Source: Metabacillus dongyingensis (GTDB lineage: Bacteria > Bacillota > Bacilli > Bacillales > Bacillaceae). Taken from it: 64,000 nucleotides of DNA. Below the pieces are notes generated by a model that saw nothing but the letters and a program-made list of their open reading frames with translations, did no database searches and had not been told where the DNA came from. The position numbers were made by a program, and so were the translations under genes. Of the stretch, positions 1 through 7,871 are shown one piece after another; within the stretch, counting starts at the first letter, position 1; every line of letters begins with the position of its first letter. The stretch lies in assembly GCF_019933155.2 (NCBI RefSeq), contig NZ_CP082944.1:1738001-1802000 (forward strand), given 5' to 3'.

Positions 1-1019
1 CAGCAAAAAATGCACCTGATATTATTCAGATGGATGCACAATATTTACAGGAATATGCTTCTAGAAATCAGCTCGCAGATTTAACGGATGGAATAGTAAC
101 AAAGGATATCGATGAAAATCTGTTAAATTCAGGTGAATATGAAGATCAATTGAAGGCAATTCCGCTTGGAAATAATGCATATGGCATGATTTATAATAAG
201 GCAGCTCTCGAGAAATTAGGAATTGAGGCGCCAAAGGCCGGCTGGACATGGGATGAGTTTTTTGAACTTGCTGAACAAATCCAGCCAAAATTGGAAAAGG
301 GAAAATATGTTGTCAGAGATTTTTCTTACGATGCAGGCGTTTATGAGATGTACCAATTAAGCAAGGGAAAAGGACATCTGACAACAGAAGATGGAAAATT
401 CAATATCGACAAAGAAACTTGGATGCAGTGGATCAACATTTTCAAAGACTTGCGTAAAAAAGGTGTTGTGACTCCTGCCGAGGTAGCTGTATCTGAGCAA
501 GAATATGACCCTAAAAGGGATTTGCTTTTAAATGGCACGATATTGTTCAAACAGGGCTTCGCAGCACAATTTCCGAGCTTTGACAGTGTGATTCCGGGCA
601 ATTTTGCACTCCTCAAGGCCCCAAGAGATAAGGAAGCTGGAGGATACTTAAAGCCATCTATGTTCTGGTCTGTCAGTGAACACTCATCTCAAAAAGATGA
701 GGCGAAAAAGTTTATTGATTTCTTTATTAACGATCCAGAGGCAACCGCCATTCTGGGTAATACAAGAGGACTTCCAGTATCAAGCATCGTCTTGGACGAA
801 TTAAATTCAAGTTTTACAGACTCTGATAAAGCTCAATTAAATATGATCAATGAAACTGCCCCGGATGCGCAGCCATTTAACGGCGGCCCTAAAGGGTGGG
901 GGAACTATATACAAAATGATTATACGCAAGTAGGGGAAGAATTGATTTTCGAAAAGATTTCTCCAGAAGAGGCATACGAAGAAATAAAGGCTAAGTTTGC
1001 AGAAACCGTTAATAATTAA
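1..1019 (+). CDS. ABC sugar-binding lipoprotein, 5'-truncated by window edge
   Basis: This is the C-terminal part of an extracellular solute-binding protein (family 1, carbohydrate type); the reading frame is open from base 3, so the signal peptide and N-terminus lie outside the window. About 338 residues remain of a family that usually has 420-450. Visible family features are YGMIYNKAALEKLG followed by a W-T-W-DEF segment, a SVSEHSSQKDEAKKF segment, and a typical C-terminal helix with EEAYEEIKAKF. It should capture a sugar or oligosaccharide outside the membrane for an ABC importer, but no permease or ATPase gene follows, so the partners are presumably upstream. It heads the visible part of a co-directional cluster with a YesL-type protein, an isomerase and a dehydrogenase. 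The family is clear; the substrate cannot be read. Confidence 0.88.
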   Translation, partial: AKNAPDIIQMDAQYLQEYASRNQLADLTDGIVTKDIDENLLNSGEYEDQLKAIPLGNNAYGMIYNKAALEKLGIEAPKAGWTWDEFFELAEQIQPKLEKGKYVVRDFSYDAGVYEMYQLSKGKGHLTTEDGKFNIDKETWMQWINIFKDLRKKGVVTPAEVAVSEQEYDPKRDLLLNGTILFKQGFAAQFPSFDSVIPGNFALLKAPRDKEAGGYLKPSMFWSVSEHSSQKDEAKKFIDFFINDPEATAILGNTRGLPVSSIVLDELNSSFTDSDKAQLNMINETAPDAQPFNGGPKGWGNYIQNDYTQVGEELIFEKISPEEAYEEIKAKFAETVNN

Positions 1020-1092
1020 TTGCTGCTGGTGTCCCCACGGAAAAAAATCCTTGGGACACTGTTCATTCTCAGTCTTTAAAAGGAGGCATGAT

Positions 1093-1611
1093 ATGACAAG
1101 ATACCTCTTTTTAAAATCTTTATTAATCCTTGTACTATTAACTGGATGTGAGAAATCAACACCTGAAGTAAATGTATTGATTTTTTCTAAAATATCACCC
1201 ATACATGAAGCTGCTATTGAAGCTGAGCTATTAATAATGACAAAACACAGGCATAAAATTAACGTGAAACTATACCCTTCATCACGAGAAAAACTGGCAG
1301 TGATGCTCTCTAAGAGAGAAGGAGATGTTTTCATTTCCACTCACGAACATCTATCACAGCTATTAAACAAAAATGGATTGAAGCCTTTGGATCAATTAAT
1401 TCATTCAAGAAATGATATAGAAGATTTCTATCCATTCATGACAAAAAATCAGAACGGTGAAAGGCACTTATATGGGTTGCCAATAAACAAACATATAAAC
1501 CTGTTTGAGAAAAATGAGATTCCAGTAAATGAACCATTGGTCGCCATTCTTCCTGCTTTCAGCAAAAAGCAAGCGGAAGGAGAGGAAATACTTAAGCTAT
1601 TCTTAGATTGA
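1093..1611 (+). CDS. Small lipoprotein, possibly half a binding-protein fold
   Basis: A 172-residue lipoprotein. The ATG at 1093 is preceded by AAAAGGAGG and starts a type II signal peptide ending in LLTGC, so the cysteine at about residue 17 would be lipidated. An upstream in-frame ATG at 997 lies inside the preceding gene and has no ribosome site. The mature part (strand VNVLIFSKI, then GDVFISTHEHLSQLL and GLKPLDQLI) resembles the first lobe of a solute-binding protein but is less than half the normal length. It sits between a full binding protein and a YesL-type protein, so an accessory role in the same uptake system, or a decayed binding-protein gene, are both possible. Specific function unknown. 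Confidence 0.72.
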   Translation: MTRYLFLKSLLILVLLTGCEKSTPEVNVLIFSKISPIHEAAIEAELLIMTKHRHKINVKLYPSSREKLAVMLSKREGDVFISTHEHLSQLLNKNGLKPLDQLIHSRNDIEDFYPFMTKNQNGERHLYGLPINKHINLFEKNEIPVNEPLVAILPAFSKKQAEGEEILKLFLD

Positions 1612-1627
1612 TAAGGAGTTTAGAAAT

Positions 1628-2248
1628 ATGAACAATCAAAATTTGCGCGAAACCCTTTATCACTTATCCGATTGGATCATGCGTTTAATTTACCTTAATT
1701 TATTGTGGATAGCCTTTACCCTTCTTGGCCTTGTTCTTTTTGGCTGGGCGCCGGCTTCAATTGCAGCTCAAACCATACTTAGAAAATGGATGATCAGTGA
1801 ACAGCCATTTAATACTCTTCAATTTTTCTGGAAGACTTATAGAAAAGAATTTATGAATAGTCAAAAAGCAAATGGATTTATTCTATTTACTGGAAGCTTA
1901 TTGATCATTGATCTTGCCTTTTTTATGTCTGGCCATACACATCTTTTTATCTTGGGAAGATTTTTCACAGCGCAATTGATTGTGGTATTTATAGTGATTT
2001 GCCTATATAGCTTTTCATTTTATACGCATTTTCAAATGAGCTATTTTGTTGTAATTAAAACATCTATCAAACTTGCTATTAAACATCCTTTAAATACGAT
2101 TTTGACTTTACTTGGATTGCTGTCTTTATGCTGTGTGCTGTATCTAGTGCCAGGTTTAATTGCTTTGTGTGGAAGCAGTGTTCTGGGACTTTGGTGTATG
2201 TATAGATCAATGCGTGTTCTTAATCAGTCCCAGGCTGTTCAAAATTGA
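1628..2248 (+). CDS. YesL family (DUF624) membrane protein
   Basis: A 206-residue integral membrane protein with about five hydrophobic segments. Near the N-terminus is the family pattern of a helix with W-I-x-F-T-L-x-G followed by LFGWAPASIAA. YesL/DUF624 proteins are commonly encoded in Gram-positive sugar ABC transporter operons next to the binding protein; their molecular role is not established. It starts 16 bases after the lipoprotein stop, with AAGGAG upstream of ATG 1628, and is followed after 24 bases by the isomerase gene, so it belongs to the same transcription unit. Confidence 0.82.
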   Translation: MNNQNLRETLYHLSDWIMRLIYLNLLWIAFTLLGLVLFGWAPASIAAQTILRKWMISEQPFNTLQFFWKTYRKEFMNSQKANGFILFTGSLLIIDLAFFMSGHTHLFILGRFFTAQLIVVFIVICLYSFSFYTHFQMSYFVVIKTSIKLAIKHPLNTILTLLGLLSLCCVLYLVPGLIALCGSSVLGLWCMYRSMRVLNQSQAVQN

Positions 2249-2272
2249 GATAAAATCCAAGGAGGAATTAGA

Positions 2273-3100
2273 ATGCTGACATTAACAGGCTTTGCTGATG
2301 AAATTTCACCAGACTTGCATGTTCAAATTGAAGTGCTGGAGTCTGAAGATATTCGATTTATTGAACTTAGGGGAGTATGGGGGAAAAATGTTCTGCAATT
2401 ATCTGATCAAGAGTTAAGCAGCCTAAAAGAAGAATTGTTGAGAAAAGAAATACAACTATCTTCTATTGGTTCTCCAATAGGAAAAATCAATATTCTTGAT
2501 GATTTCGATGAACATTTGATTCAATTTGACCGGGCTTTGTTTGCAGCTGATTATTTTCATGCAAAATATATTCGCATCTTCTCTTTTTTTATTCCTGATG
2601 GACATAACCCTGATGCATATAGAGACGAAGTAATCAGCAGATTATCGGTTCTTGTGAAAAAAGCAGAGCAATCAGGGATTGTCCTTTTGCATGAGAATGA
2701 AAAAGAAATATACGGAGACAATGCGATTCGCTGCTTAGATATTCTGGAAACGATCAATTCACCTTATCTTAGAATGGCCTTTGATCCTGCAAATTTTGTA
2801 CAATGCGGTGTAAAGCCCTATTCTGAAGCTTATCCTCTATTAAAATCATATGTTGAATATGTCCACATAAAAGATGCATTGTTTGAAAGCGGAAAGGTTG
2901 TGCCGGCAGGTAAAGGGGATGGAGAAGTAAGAGAACTGCTGCAAACGCTTAAAACAAGCGGATACGATGGATTTCTTTCGCTGGAGCCGCATTTGGCTGC
3001 TGCAGAAACATTCTCAGGATTTAGCGGGCCAGACTTATTTAAAGTTGCTGCAAAAGCTTTAAAGGATTTGCTGCAAGAAACAGAATCAAAGTGGAAGTAA
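2273..3100 (+). CDS. Sugar phosphate isomerase/epimerase (TIM barrel)
   Basis: A 275-residue protein of the xylose-isomerase-like TIM barrel (AP endonuclease 2) superfamily. Visible are the N-terminal GFADEISPDL, IELRGVWGKNV, the metal-binding HENEKEIYG, RMAFDPANF, YVHIKDA and the C-terminal SLEPHL, which supply the usual Glu/His/Asp metal ligands. Such enzymes epimerise or isomerise sugars or keto-sugars made by neighbouring dehydrogenases. The start has an AAGGAGG ribosome site, and the Gfo/Idh/MocA gene follows after 24 bases. The substrate cannot be inferred; IolI-like or 3-keto-glycoside metabolism are candidates. Confidence 0.85.
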   Translation: MLTLTGFADEISPDLHVQIEVLESEDIRFIELRGVWGKNVLQLSDQELSSLKEELLRKEIQLSSIGSPIGKINILDDFDEHLIQFDRALFAADYFHAKYIRIFSFFIPDGHNPDAYRDEVISRLSVLVKKAEQSGIVLLHENEKEIYGDNAIRCLDILETINSPYLRMAFDPANFVQCGVKPYSEAYPLLKSYVEYVHIKDALFESGKVVPAGKGDGEVRELLQTLKTSGYDGFLSLEPHLAAAETFSGFSGPDLFKVAAKALKDLLQETESKWK

Positions 3101-3124
3101 GTATTCAGGAGAGGATGAAATCGG

Positions 3125-4219
3125 ATGACTGAGAAGATACGATTTGGAATTATTGGATGCGGTGTAATTAGCGATACGCATCAATCACAAATAAGGGATA
3201 TTGAGGAAGCTGTACTTGTTGCTGTTGCAGATGAAAACCCGGACAAAGCTAAAGCACTTGCGGACCGGGCTGACGCTGACTGGTATGTTGATTATAGAGA
3301 ATTGCTGAAGCGGGAAGACATAGACGTTGTTTGCATTTTAACTCCAAGCGGTTCCCATAAATCGATTACCTTAGATGCTGCAAAAGCCGGAAAGCATGTC
3401 ATCTGTGAAAAACCTATAGATACCACTCTTGAAAAAGCTTATGAAATGATAGATGCCTGTAAAAAAGCAAATGTGAAATTATCCATCATTTCACAGCACC
3501 GTTTTGATTCATCTACTATTGAAGTGAAAAAGGCAATAGATGAAGACAAGTTTGGAAAGATGATCCTCGGTCAGGCTGCGGTAAATTGGTACAGATCACA
3601 AGAATATTATGACAGCGGTGATTGGAGAGGCACTTGGAAAATGGATGGTGGAGGCGCATTAATGAATCAGTCCATTCATACAATTGATCTTCTGCAATAT
3701 TTAATGGGTCCTGTTGAGAGTGTATTTGCACACGCAGCTACACTTGCTCATGAACGGATTGAGGTAGAGGATGTGGCTGTTGCAACGGTTAAGTTTCAAA
3801 GCGGTGCATTAGGTACAATCGTTGGCACGACAAGTGCATTTCCAGGTCTTTCAGCAAGGCTTGAAGTATTCGGCACATCAGGTACAGCTGTCATTGACAA
3901 TGATAAACTTACTCATTTTTACTTAAAAGAGGCGGCTGAAAATTTGACAGACCATTATGGTGTTGAAGTACAAAACCTTGTAAAAAGTTCTGATGAAGAA
4001 CAAGGAACAGGGGCGAATGATCCAGGTGCTATTTCTGGAAACTCTCATCGTGAGCAAATGCTTGATATGATTTCAGCTATTAAAGAGGATCGTGAGCCTT
4101 TAGTAAATGGTTTGGAAGGCATTAAACCACTGGAAATCATAGCAGCTATCTATCAATCTGCCAAAACCGGACAGCCTGTCTCCCTTGCATCTATTCGTCA
4201 ACTTAAGACTGTTCAGTAA
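3125..4219 (+). CDS. Gfo/Idh/MocA family oxidoreductase
   Basis: A 364-residue NAD(P)-dependent sugar dehydrogenase. The N-terminal Rossmann fold shows FGIIGCGVISDTHQ (about residues 7-20), the EKPIDTTLEKA motif contains the conserved catalytic-region E-K-P, and GGGALMNQSIHTIDLLQYL is the C-terminal-domain motif that includes the active-site histidine. It is the last gene of the operon and is followed directly by a strong terminator. It probably oxidises or reduces a sugar or inositol intermediate handled by the preceding isomerase. Dehydrogenase family certain; substrate unknown. Confidence 0.9.
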   Translation: MTEKIRFGIIGCGVISDTHQSQIRDIEEAVLVAVADENPDKAKALADRADADWYVDYRELLKREDIDVVCILTPSGSHKSITLDAAKAGKHVICEKPIDTTLEKAYEMIDACKKANVKLSIISQHRFDSSTIEVKKAIDEDKFGKMILGQAAVNWYRSQEYYDSGDWRGTWKMDGGGALMNQSIHTIDLLQYLMGPVESVFAHAATLAHERIEVEDVAVATVKFQSGALGTIVGTTSAFPGLSARLEVFGTSGTAVIDNDKLTHFYLKEAAENLTDHYGVEVQNLVKSSDEEQGTGANDPGAISGNSHREQMLDMISAIKEDREPLVNGLEGIKPLEIIAAIYQSAKTGQPVSLASIRQLKTVQ

Positions 4220-4233
4220 AAAAATTCAACACG

Positions 4234-4265
4234 AAAAAACACAAGCCTGAGGCTTGTGTTTTTTT
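4234..4265. terminator. Bidirectional intrinsic terminator
   Basis: A perfect hairpin (ACACAAGCC, loop TGA, GGCTTGTGT) is flanked by A-runs and T-runs on both sides. It lies between the sugar operon (plus) and the YitT-type gene (minus) and can end both transcripts. Confidence 0.92.
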
Positions 4266-4269
4266 ATGC

Positions 4270-4899
4270 TTAAGCCGTAGCCGAAACCCGATCCTCTTCA
4301 GAATCTGCTGCCTGACTCTCACGCTCAAGCGGAGCTTTTTTATGATATCTTCCAAGAATGGCGGTCATCACAAAGATCGCCACAGCTGAATATGCAATTT
4401 GCAGCGGCCCGAAGACAAGGAGTGCTGAGCCGACGATCATGAGGTCGGTGATGAGCATCGTTTTGCCTGGGTTAAATCCGAATTTTTTCTCAAGGAAAAT
4501 GCAGAGAATGTTCATCCCTCCTAAGGATGATCCGTTTCTGAACAGGAAGATCAGTCCGATGCCGATGGAGATTCCTCCAAGGATGGCTGCGATGACCGGA
4601 TGTGGAAAATGGACAATGAAAGTTTGCTGCAGAAATTCTGAGGTAATGGACAAGATGCTGACGCTGATAAACGTCCGAAGGGCAAAGGCGATGCCTAGCT
4701 GGGTAACAGCGAGAGCATAGAATGGCAGATTGATAACAAAAAACAGGGTTCCGAATGAATAGGCTGTCAGATGCTGAGCTACGATGCCAAGACCGGCCGT
4801 TCCGCCAATCACCAATTCTGATGATGATAGCAAGTGAACGCCGAGAGACACGGCAAAACAGCCTATTAAGATGCTGACCCAACGAATTACATTTTGCAT
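4270..4899 (-). CDS. YitT family membrane protein (short form)
   Basis: A 209-residue membrane protein of the YitT/DUF161 family with about five or six helices. The family pattern is visible in SSSELVIGGTAGLGIV, FFVINLPFYAL and FRNGSSLGGMNIL. Bacillus YitT-type proteins usually have about 280 residues with a C-terminal DUF2179 domain; here that domain is absent and the protein ends in a short charged tail, so this is the short subtype. GGAG precedes ATG 4899. Monocistronic and convergent with the sugar operon. Function unknown; a transporter role is often assumed for the family. Confidence 0.8.
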   Translation of the reverse strand: MQNVIRWVSILIGCFAVSLGVHLLSSSELVIGGTAGLGIVAQHLTAYSFGTLFFVINLPFYALAVTQLGIAFALRTFISVSILSITSEFLQQTFIVHFPHPVIAAILGGISIGIGLIFLFRNGSSLGGMNILCIFLEKKFGFNPGKTMLITDLMIVGSALLVFGPLQIAYSAVAIFVMTAILGRYHKKAPLERESQAADSEEDRVSATA

Positions 4900-5025
4900 G
4901 TTTCCGGACGACTCCTTCTGTAGTTGATATGCTCATTATACATGAAGAATTTAGGTATTCTTTTGTTATTGAAAAATGGAAATGTTATGAAAATTAGTTG
5001 GAAACCCTTTCATTTTTTGGTATTC

Positions 5026-5085
5026 TACAAAGCAAATCCAGTTGGATAGAAGGGTTTTCCTCAGTATGCCGACATTTGCTTTGTA
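5026..5085. repeat. 12-bp perfect inverted repeat with 36-nt loop
   Basis: In the 412-base non-coding gap between the YitT gene and the GAF-STAS gene, TACAAAGCAAAT (5026-5037) is repeated as an exact reverse complement at 5074-5085. There is no T-run, so it is not a simple terminator. I see no gene in the gap: a 60-codon open frame at 4998-5180 has no ribosome site. It could be a regulatory hairpin or the remains of a small mobile repeat. Confidence 0.6.
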
Positions 5086-5311
5086 AGGGAGTTCATTTTA
5101 TACAGCTTCTAAAAAAATTTGATGTGTTTCAACGGGGAAGTATGTCTAAATCCCACAGGATCATAACCAATTGTCAATGACCTTTAATGGAGAAAAAACT
5201 TTTTAATCTTGGACGGTTTTAGTTTATCTATTCGGCAGATTGGGTATAGAGTAAAGTTTAAATGAACAAGTTAAGACAATCTAAGTTCATCAGAAAGGCT
5301 GGAAAAGATAG

Positions 5312-6178
5312 ATGACAGAAATGCCTTTAGATTTGAGTACCCCGATTAAAAAGTATCGTAATTTTGATGAAGCGTCTGAAAGCATTCTTAAGATGATGAG
5401 CCAGTTTATTGAAATAAATACATTGTTTATTGCAAAAAATGATAAACATAAAAATGAGATTGTGAAGGTTCTGAATCAGGAATTGACTCTTTTGGAAGAA
5501 GGCTCCGAACTTCCATTTAACGAAACGTTCTGTAAATTGAGTGTTGAGAAGGGAAGAGAGGTACTGATCATTTCTGATTTAACCGGCAATGAATTGGCAA
5601 AAGATCTGGATGTAACAAAGAAACTTGGCGGGGGCTGTTTCATCGGAATTCCGATTTTCTATGAAAATGGTGAAAACTACGGAACGATTTGCGGTCTTGA
5701 TACGTTGCCTTTTGCATTTACAGACAAGCATGTTGAGCTGTTCGAAACGATGGCATCCTTGCTGTCGTACGTTCTGGAGCTTGATAATGCCAACAAAGAA
5801 ATTATTCATCTATCAGCCCCAATTGTTCCGATTACGCAGGGTGTGGCAATTCTGCCGATCATTGGCGATATCAGCGAATACCGTGCTGAAAAAATCATTC
5901 ATACTGCCCTTTCACAAAGCACGGAATTATCTCTGCAATACTTAGTTATTGATTTATCAGGTATTCTCCAAATGAACGACGACGTAAGCTTCCATTTGTT
6001 AAACCTTGTCCAGATGCTTAAGCTTATAGGTGTAACTCCGGCTCTGACAGGTATACGGCCGGACCTAGCGATGAAAGCTGTGCAGCTTAATTTAAATCTG
6101 TCGAATGTGATGATTGGCGGGAATCTGGAGGAAATCCTGCACCGCATTGGTTTTACACTGAACCGGAATGAATCATGA
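5312..6178 (+). CDS. GAF-STAS two-domain regulator (RsbR-like)
   Basis: A 288-residue cytosolic protein with an N-terminal GAF sensor domain (about residues 15-160, with GGGCFIGIPIFYENGENYGTI) and a C-terminal STAS domain (about 170-285, starting IVPITQGVAILPIIGDI and containing YLVIDLSGI). STAS proteins of the RsbR/RsbS type sit in or feed into stressosome-like partner-switching complexes; here the non-haem N-terminus of RsbR is replaced by GAF, suggesting a small-molecule or redox input. The STAS core LVIDLSG is conserved, but which Thr/Ser is phosphorylated cannot be decided by eye. Start ATG 5312 has a modest GAAAGG site. Monocistronic. Confidence 0.82.
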   Translation: MTEMPLDLSTPIKKYRNFDEASESILKMMSQFIEINTLFIAKNDKHKNEIVKVLNQELTLLEEGSELPFNETFCKLSVEKGREVLIISDLTGNELAKDLDVTKKLGGGCFIGIPIFYENGENYGTICGLDTLPFAFTDKHVELFETMASLLSYVLELDNANKEIIHLSAPIVPITQGVAILPIIGDISEYRAEKIIHTALSQSTELSLQYLVIDLSGILQMNDDVSFHLLNLVQMLKLIGVTPALTGIRPDLAMKAVQLNLNLSNVMIGGNLEEILHRIGFTLNRNES

Positions 6179-6194
6179 ACTTCATAATAAAAAG

Positions 6195-6225
6195 AAAAAG
6201 CATGAAGGTTCACTTCATGCTTTTT
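6195..6225. terminator. Bidirectional intrinsic terminator
   Basis: AAAAAGCATGAAG and its complement CTTCATGCTTTTT are separated by five bases. It lies between the converging GAF-STAS and glycerophosphodiesterase genes and overlaps the stop of the latter. Confidence 0.9.
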
Positions 6226-7045
6226 AAGCTTTAATATAATCCGGAAAATCCGTTGTAATCCCGTCTAAATCAAGCTGCAGAAAGGCTTTTGCTGTTTTGC
6301 GGTCTCGAATGGTGTAGGGAATGATTTTCATATCGCGCTCATGAATGCGCGCTATTAGTTTTTTTGAGACCAGCCTTTTGTTTGGATTTACATAGTTTGC
6401 ATAGGTTTTGTATTCGTCGAGCTGTGCGTTTGATATTCCTTTTGGCGTGAATTTTACGAGTACACCAATCGGAATGGCTGGAGCGATTTCATGAAATCGT
6501 TTCATTGAATGGGTATCGAATGATTGGACAATGACTTTCGTCTGCCGATTTTCAATCAGACCTCTGCTTGCTAAAGCATCAAAGACTTTCTGTTCGATAC
6601 CAGGATACAATGCTGGACTCTTCAATTCAATGAGCAGCCCGCATTTCTCAATATAGCGGTCGAGCACCTCGTCAAAAGTCGGGATTTTTTGTCCTGCAAA
6701 CGAATCGTGAAACCAGCTTCCGGCATCGAGATTGCGAAGCTGCTGAAACGTTAGATCCCGTACGTTTCCTTTTCCATTTGTTGTTCTTTCTACTGAGTCA
6801 TCATGGATGACCATTATACGGCCATCTTTGCTCAATTGCAGGTCAATTTCTATAAAATCTGCTTTCATCTCGACTGCTTTATCGCAGGATGCAATCGTAT
6901 TTTCCGGTGCATAGCCTGAGGCCCCTCTATGAGCAACAGTCAGCATAGAGCGTGCTGCTCCTTTTTGAGGGTGAGGGGCTGCTCTTCTAATTATATAAAC
7001 AGTTATCAATAAACAAAGGACGATGACAATGATGATGGTTTCCAT
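6224..7045 (-). CDS. Glycerophosphodiester phosphodiesterase, membrane-anchored
   Basis: A 273-residue GDPD enzyme that hydrolyses glycerophosphodiesters to glycerol-3-phosphate and an alcohol. A single N-terminal hydrophobic helix (IIIVIVLCLLITVYII) anchors it. The catalytic signature is complete: VAHRGASGYAPENT (His-Arg), FIEIDLQLSKDG (Glu-x-Asp), MVIHDDSVERTTNG, and LLIELKSP. The ATG at 7045 is preferred because GGGGGTG precedes it; an in-frame ATG 33 bases upstream lacks a ribosome site. Role in phospholipid or teichoic-acid turnover is inferred from the family. Confidence 0.9.
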   Translation of the reverse strand: METIIIVIVLCLLITVYIIRRAAPHPQKGAARSMLTVAHRGASGYAPENTIASCDKAVEMKADFIEIDLQLSKDGRIMVIHDDSVERTTNGKGNVRDLTFQQLRNLDAGSWFHDSFAGQKIPTFDEVLDRYIEKCGLLIELKSPALYPGIEQKVFDALASRGLIENRQTKVIVQSFDTHSMKRFHEIAPAIPIGVLVKFTPKGISNAQLDEYKTYANYVNPNKRLVSKKLIARIHERDMKIIPYTIRDRKTAKAFLQLDLDGITTDFPDYIKA

Positions 7046-7172
7046 AGATATACACCCCCGGTCAGCTTGTCTTTTCATAGTACCCCAGTTTATGAATCAT
7101 TGCCAACAGGAAGGTAGAATCATACTTATTCTGTGATATACTTCAGTAAAAACGTTGTCAGGGGAGGCAGTT

Positions 7173-7871
7173 ATGGAGAAAGAAAAAATCTTGATTGTAG
7201 AAGATGAAGTGAAAATTGCCAGAGTACTGAAGCTTGAACTGGAATTTGAAGGGTATTTGGTCCATTCCGTTCATGATGGTCTCGATGCGCTTGAACAGAT
7301 TCGATCCTCTTCCTGGAATTTAATTCTTCTAGATGTGATGCTCCCTGGTTTGACAGGCATAGAGGTGCTTAGGAGGCTCCGTGCAAATGATCAGGAAACG
7401 CCTGTCATTCTTTTGACAGCCCGCGATTCGATTCCTGATAAAGTGAGCGGCCTTGATCAGGGAGCTAATGATTACATAACAAAACCATTTCAAATAGAAG
7501 AACTGCTTGCAAGAATCAGGGTTTGTCTGCGGACGAGCAAACCAATGCGTTTAGCAGCTGAAGAAGGTGTATTGAAGGCTGCCGATCTTACTGTGAATGA
7601 AAAAACAAGAGAAGTAAGGCGCGGGGAAGCAGAAATCGAATTAACGCCGCGGGAATTTGATTTGCTTGTTTATTTACTAAGCCATAAAAATCAGGTGATG
7701 AACCGGGAGCAGATCCTGAACGGAGTGTGGGGATTCGACTATTATGGCGATACAAATGTCGTTGACGTGTATATCCGGTATTTACGGAAAAAAATAGACA
7801 GCGAGTTTGACTTTGCGCTTATCCATACAGTCAGAGGTGTTGGATATTCGATCAAGGAGCCAGCTTCATGA
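7173..7871 (+). CDS. ykoG: OmpR-family response regulator (YkoG-like)
   Basis: A 232-residue response regulator: receiver domain (ILIVEDEVKIARVLK; phosphoacceptor Asp in LILLDVMLPG; KPF lysine) and C-terminal winged-helix domain ending in IHTVRGVGYSI. ATG 7173 with AGGGGAGG was chosen over an upstream in-frame TTG at 7155 because the ribosome site fits only the ATG. Its stop overlaps the kinase start by four bases (ATGA). The order regulator, kinase, PepSY protein, PepSY protein matches B. subtilis ykoG-ykoH-ykoI-ykoJ as I recall it, hence the symbol. Confidence 0.85.
   Translation: MEKEKILIVEDEVKIARVLKLELEFEGYLVHSVHDGLDALEQIRSSSWNLILLDVMLPGLTGIEVLRRLRANDQETPVILLTARDSIPDKVSGLDQGANDYITKPFQIEELLARIRVCLRTSKPMRLAAEEGVLKAADLTVNEKTREVRRGEAEIELTPREFDLLVYLLSHKNQVMNREQILNGVWGFDYYGDTNVVDVYIRYLRKKIDSEFDFALIHTVRGVGYSIKEPAS

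Noticed and set aside
4998..5180. 60-codon frame in the gap before the GAF-STAS gene
   Set aside because: No ribosome site, and it spans the inverted repeat.
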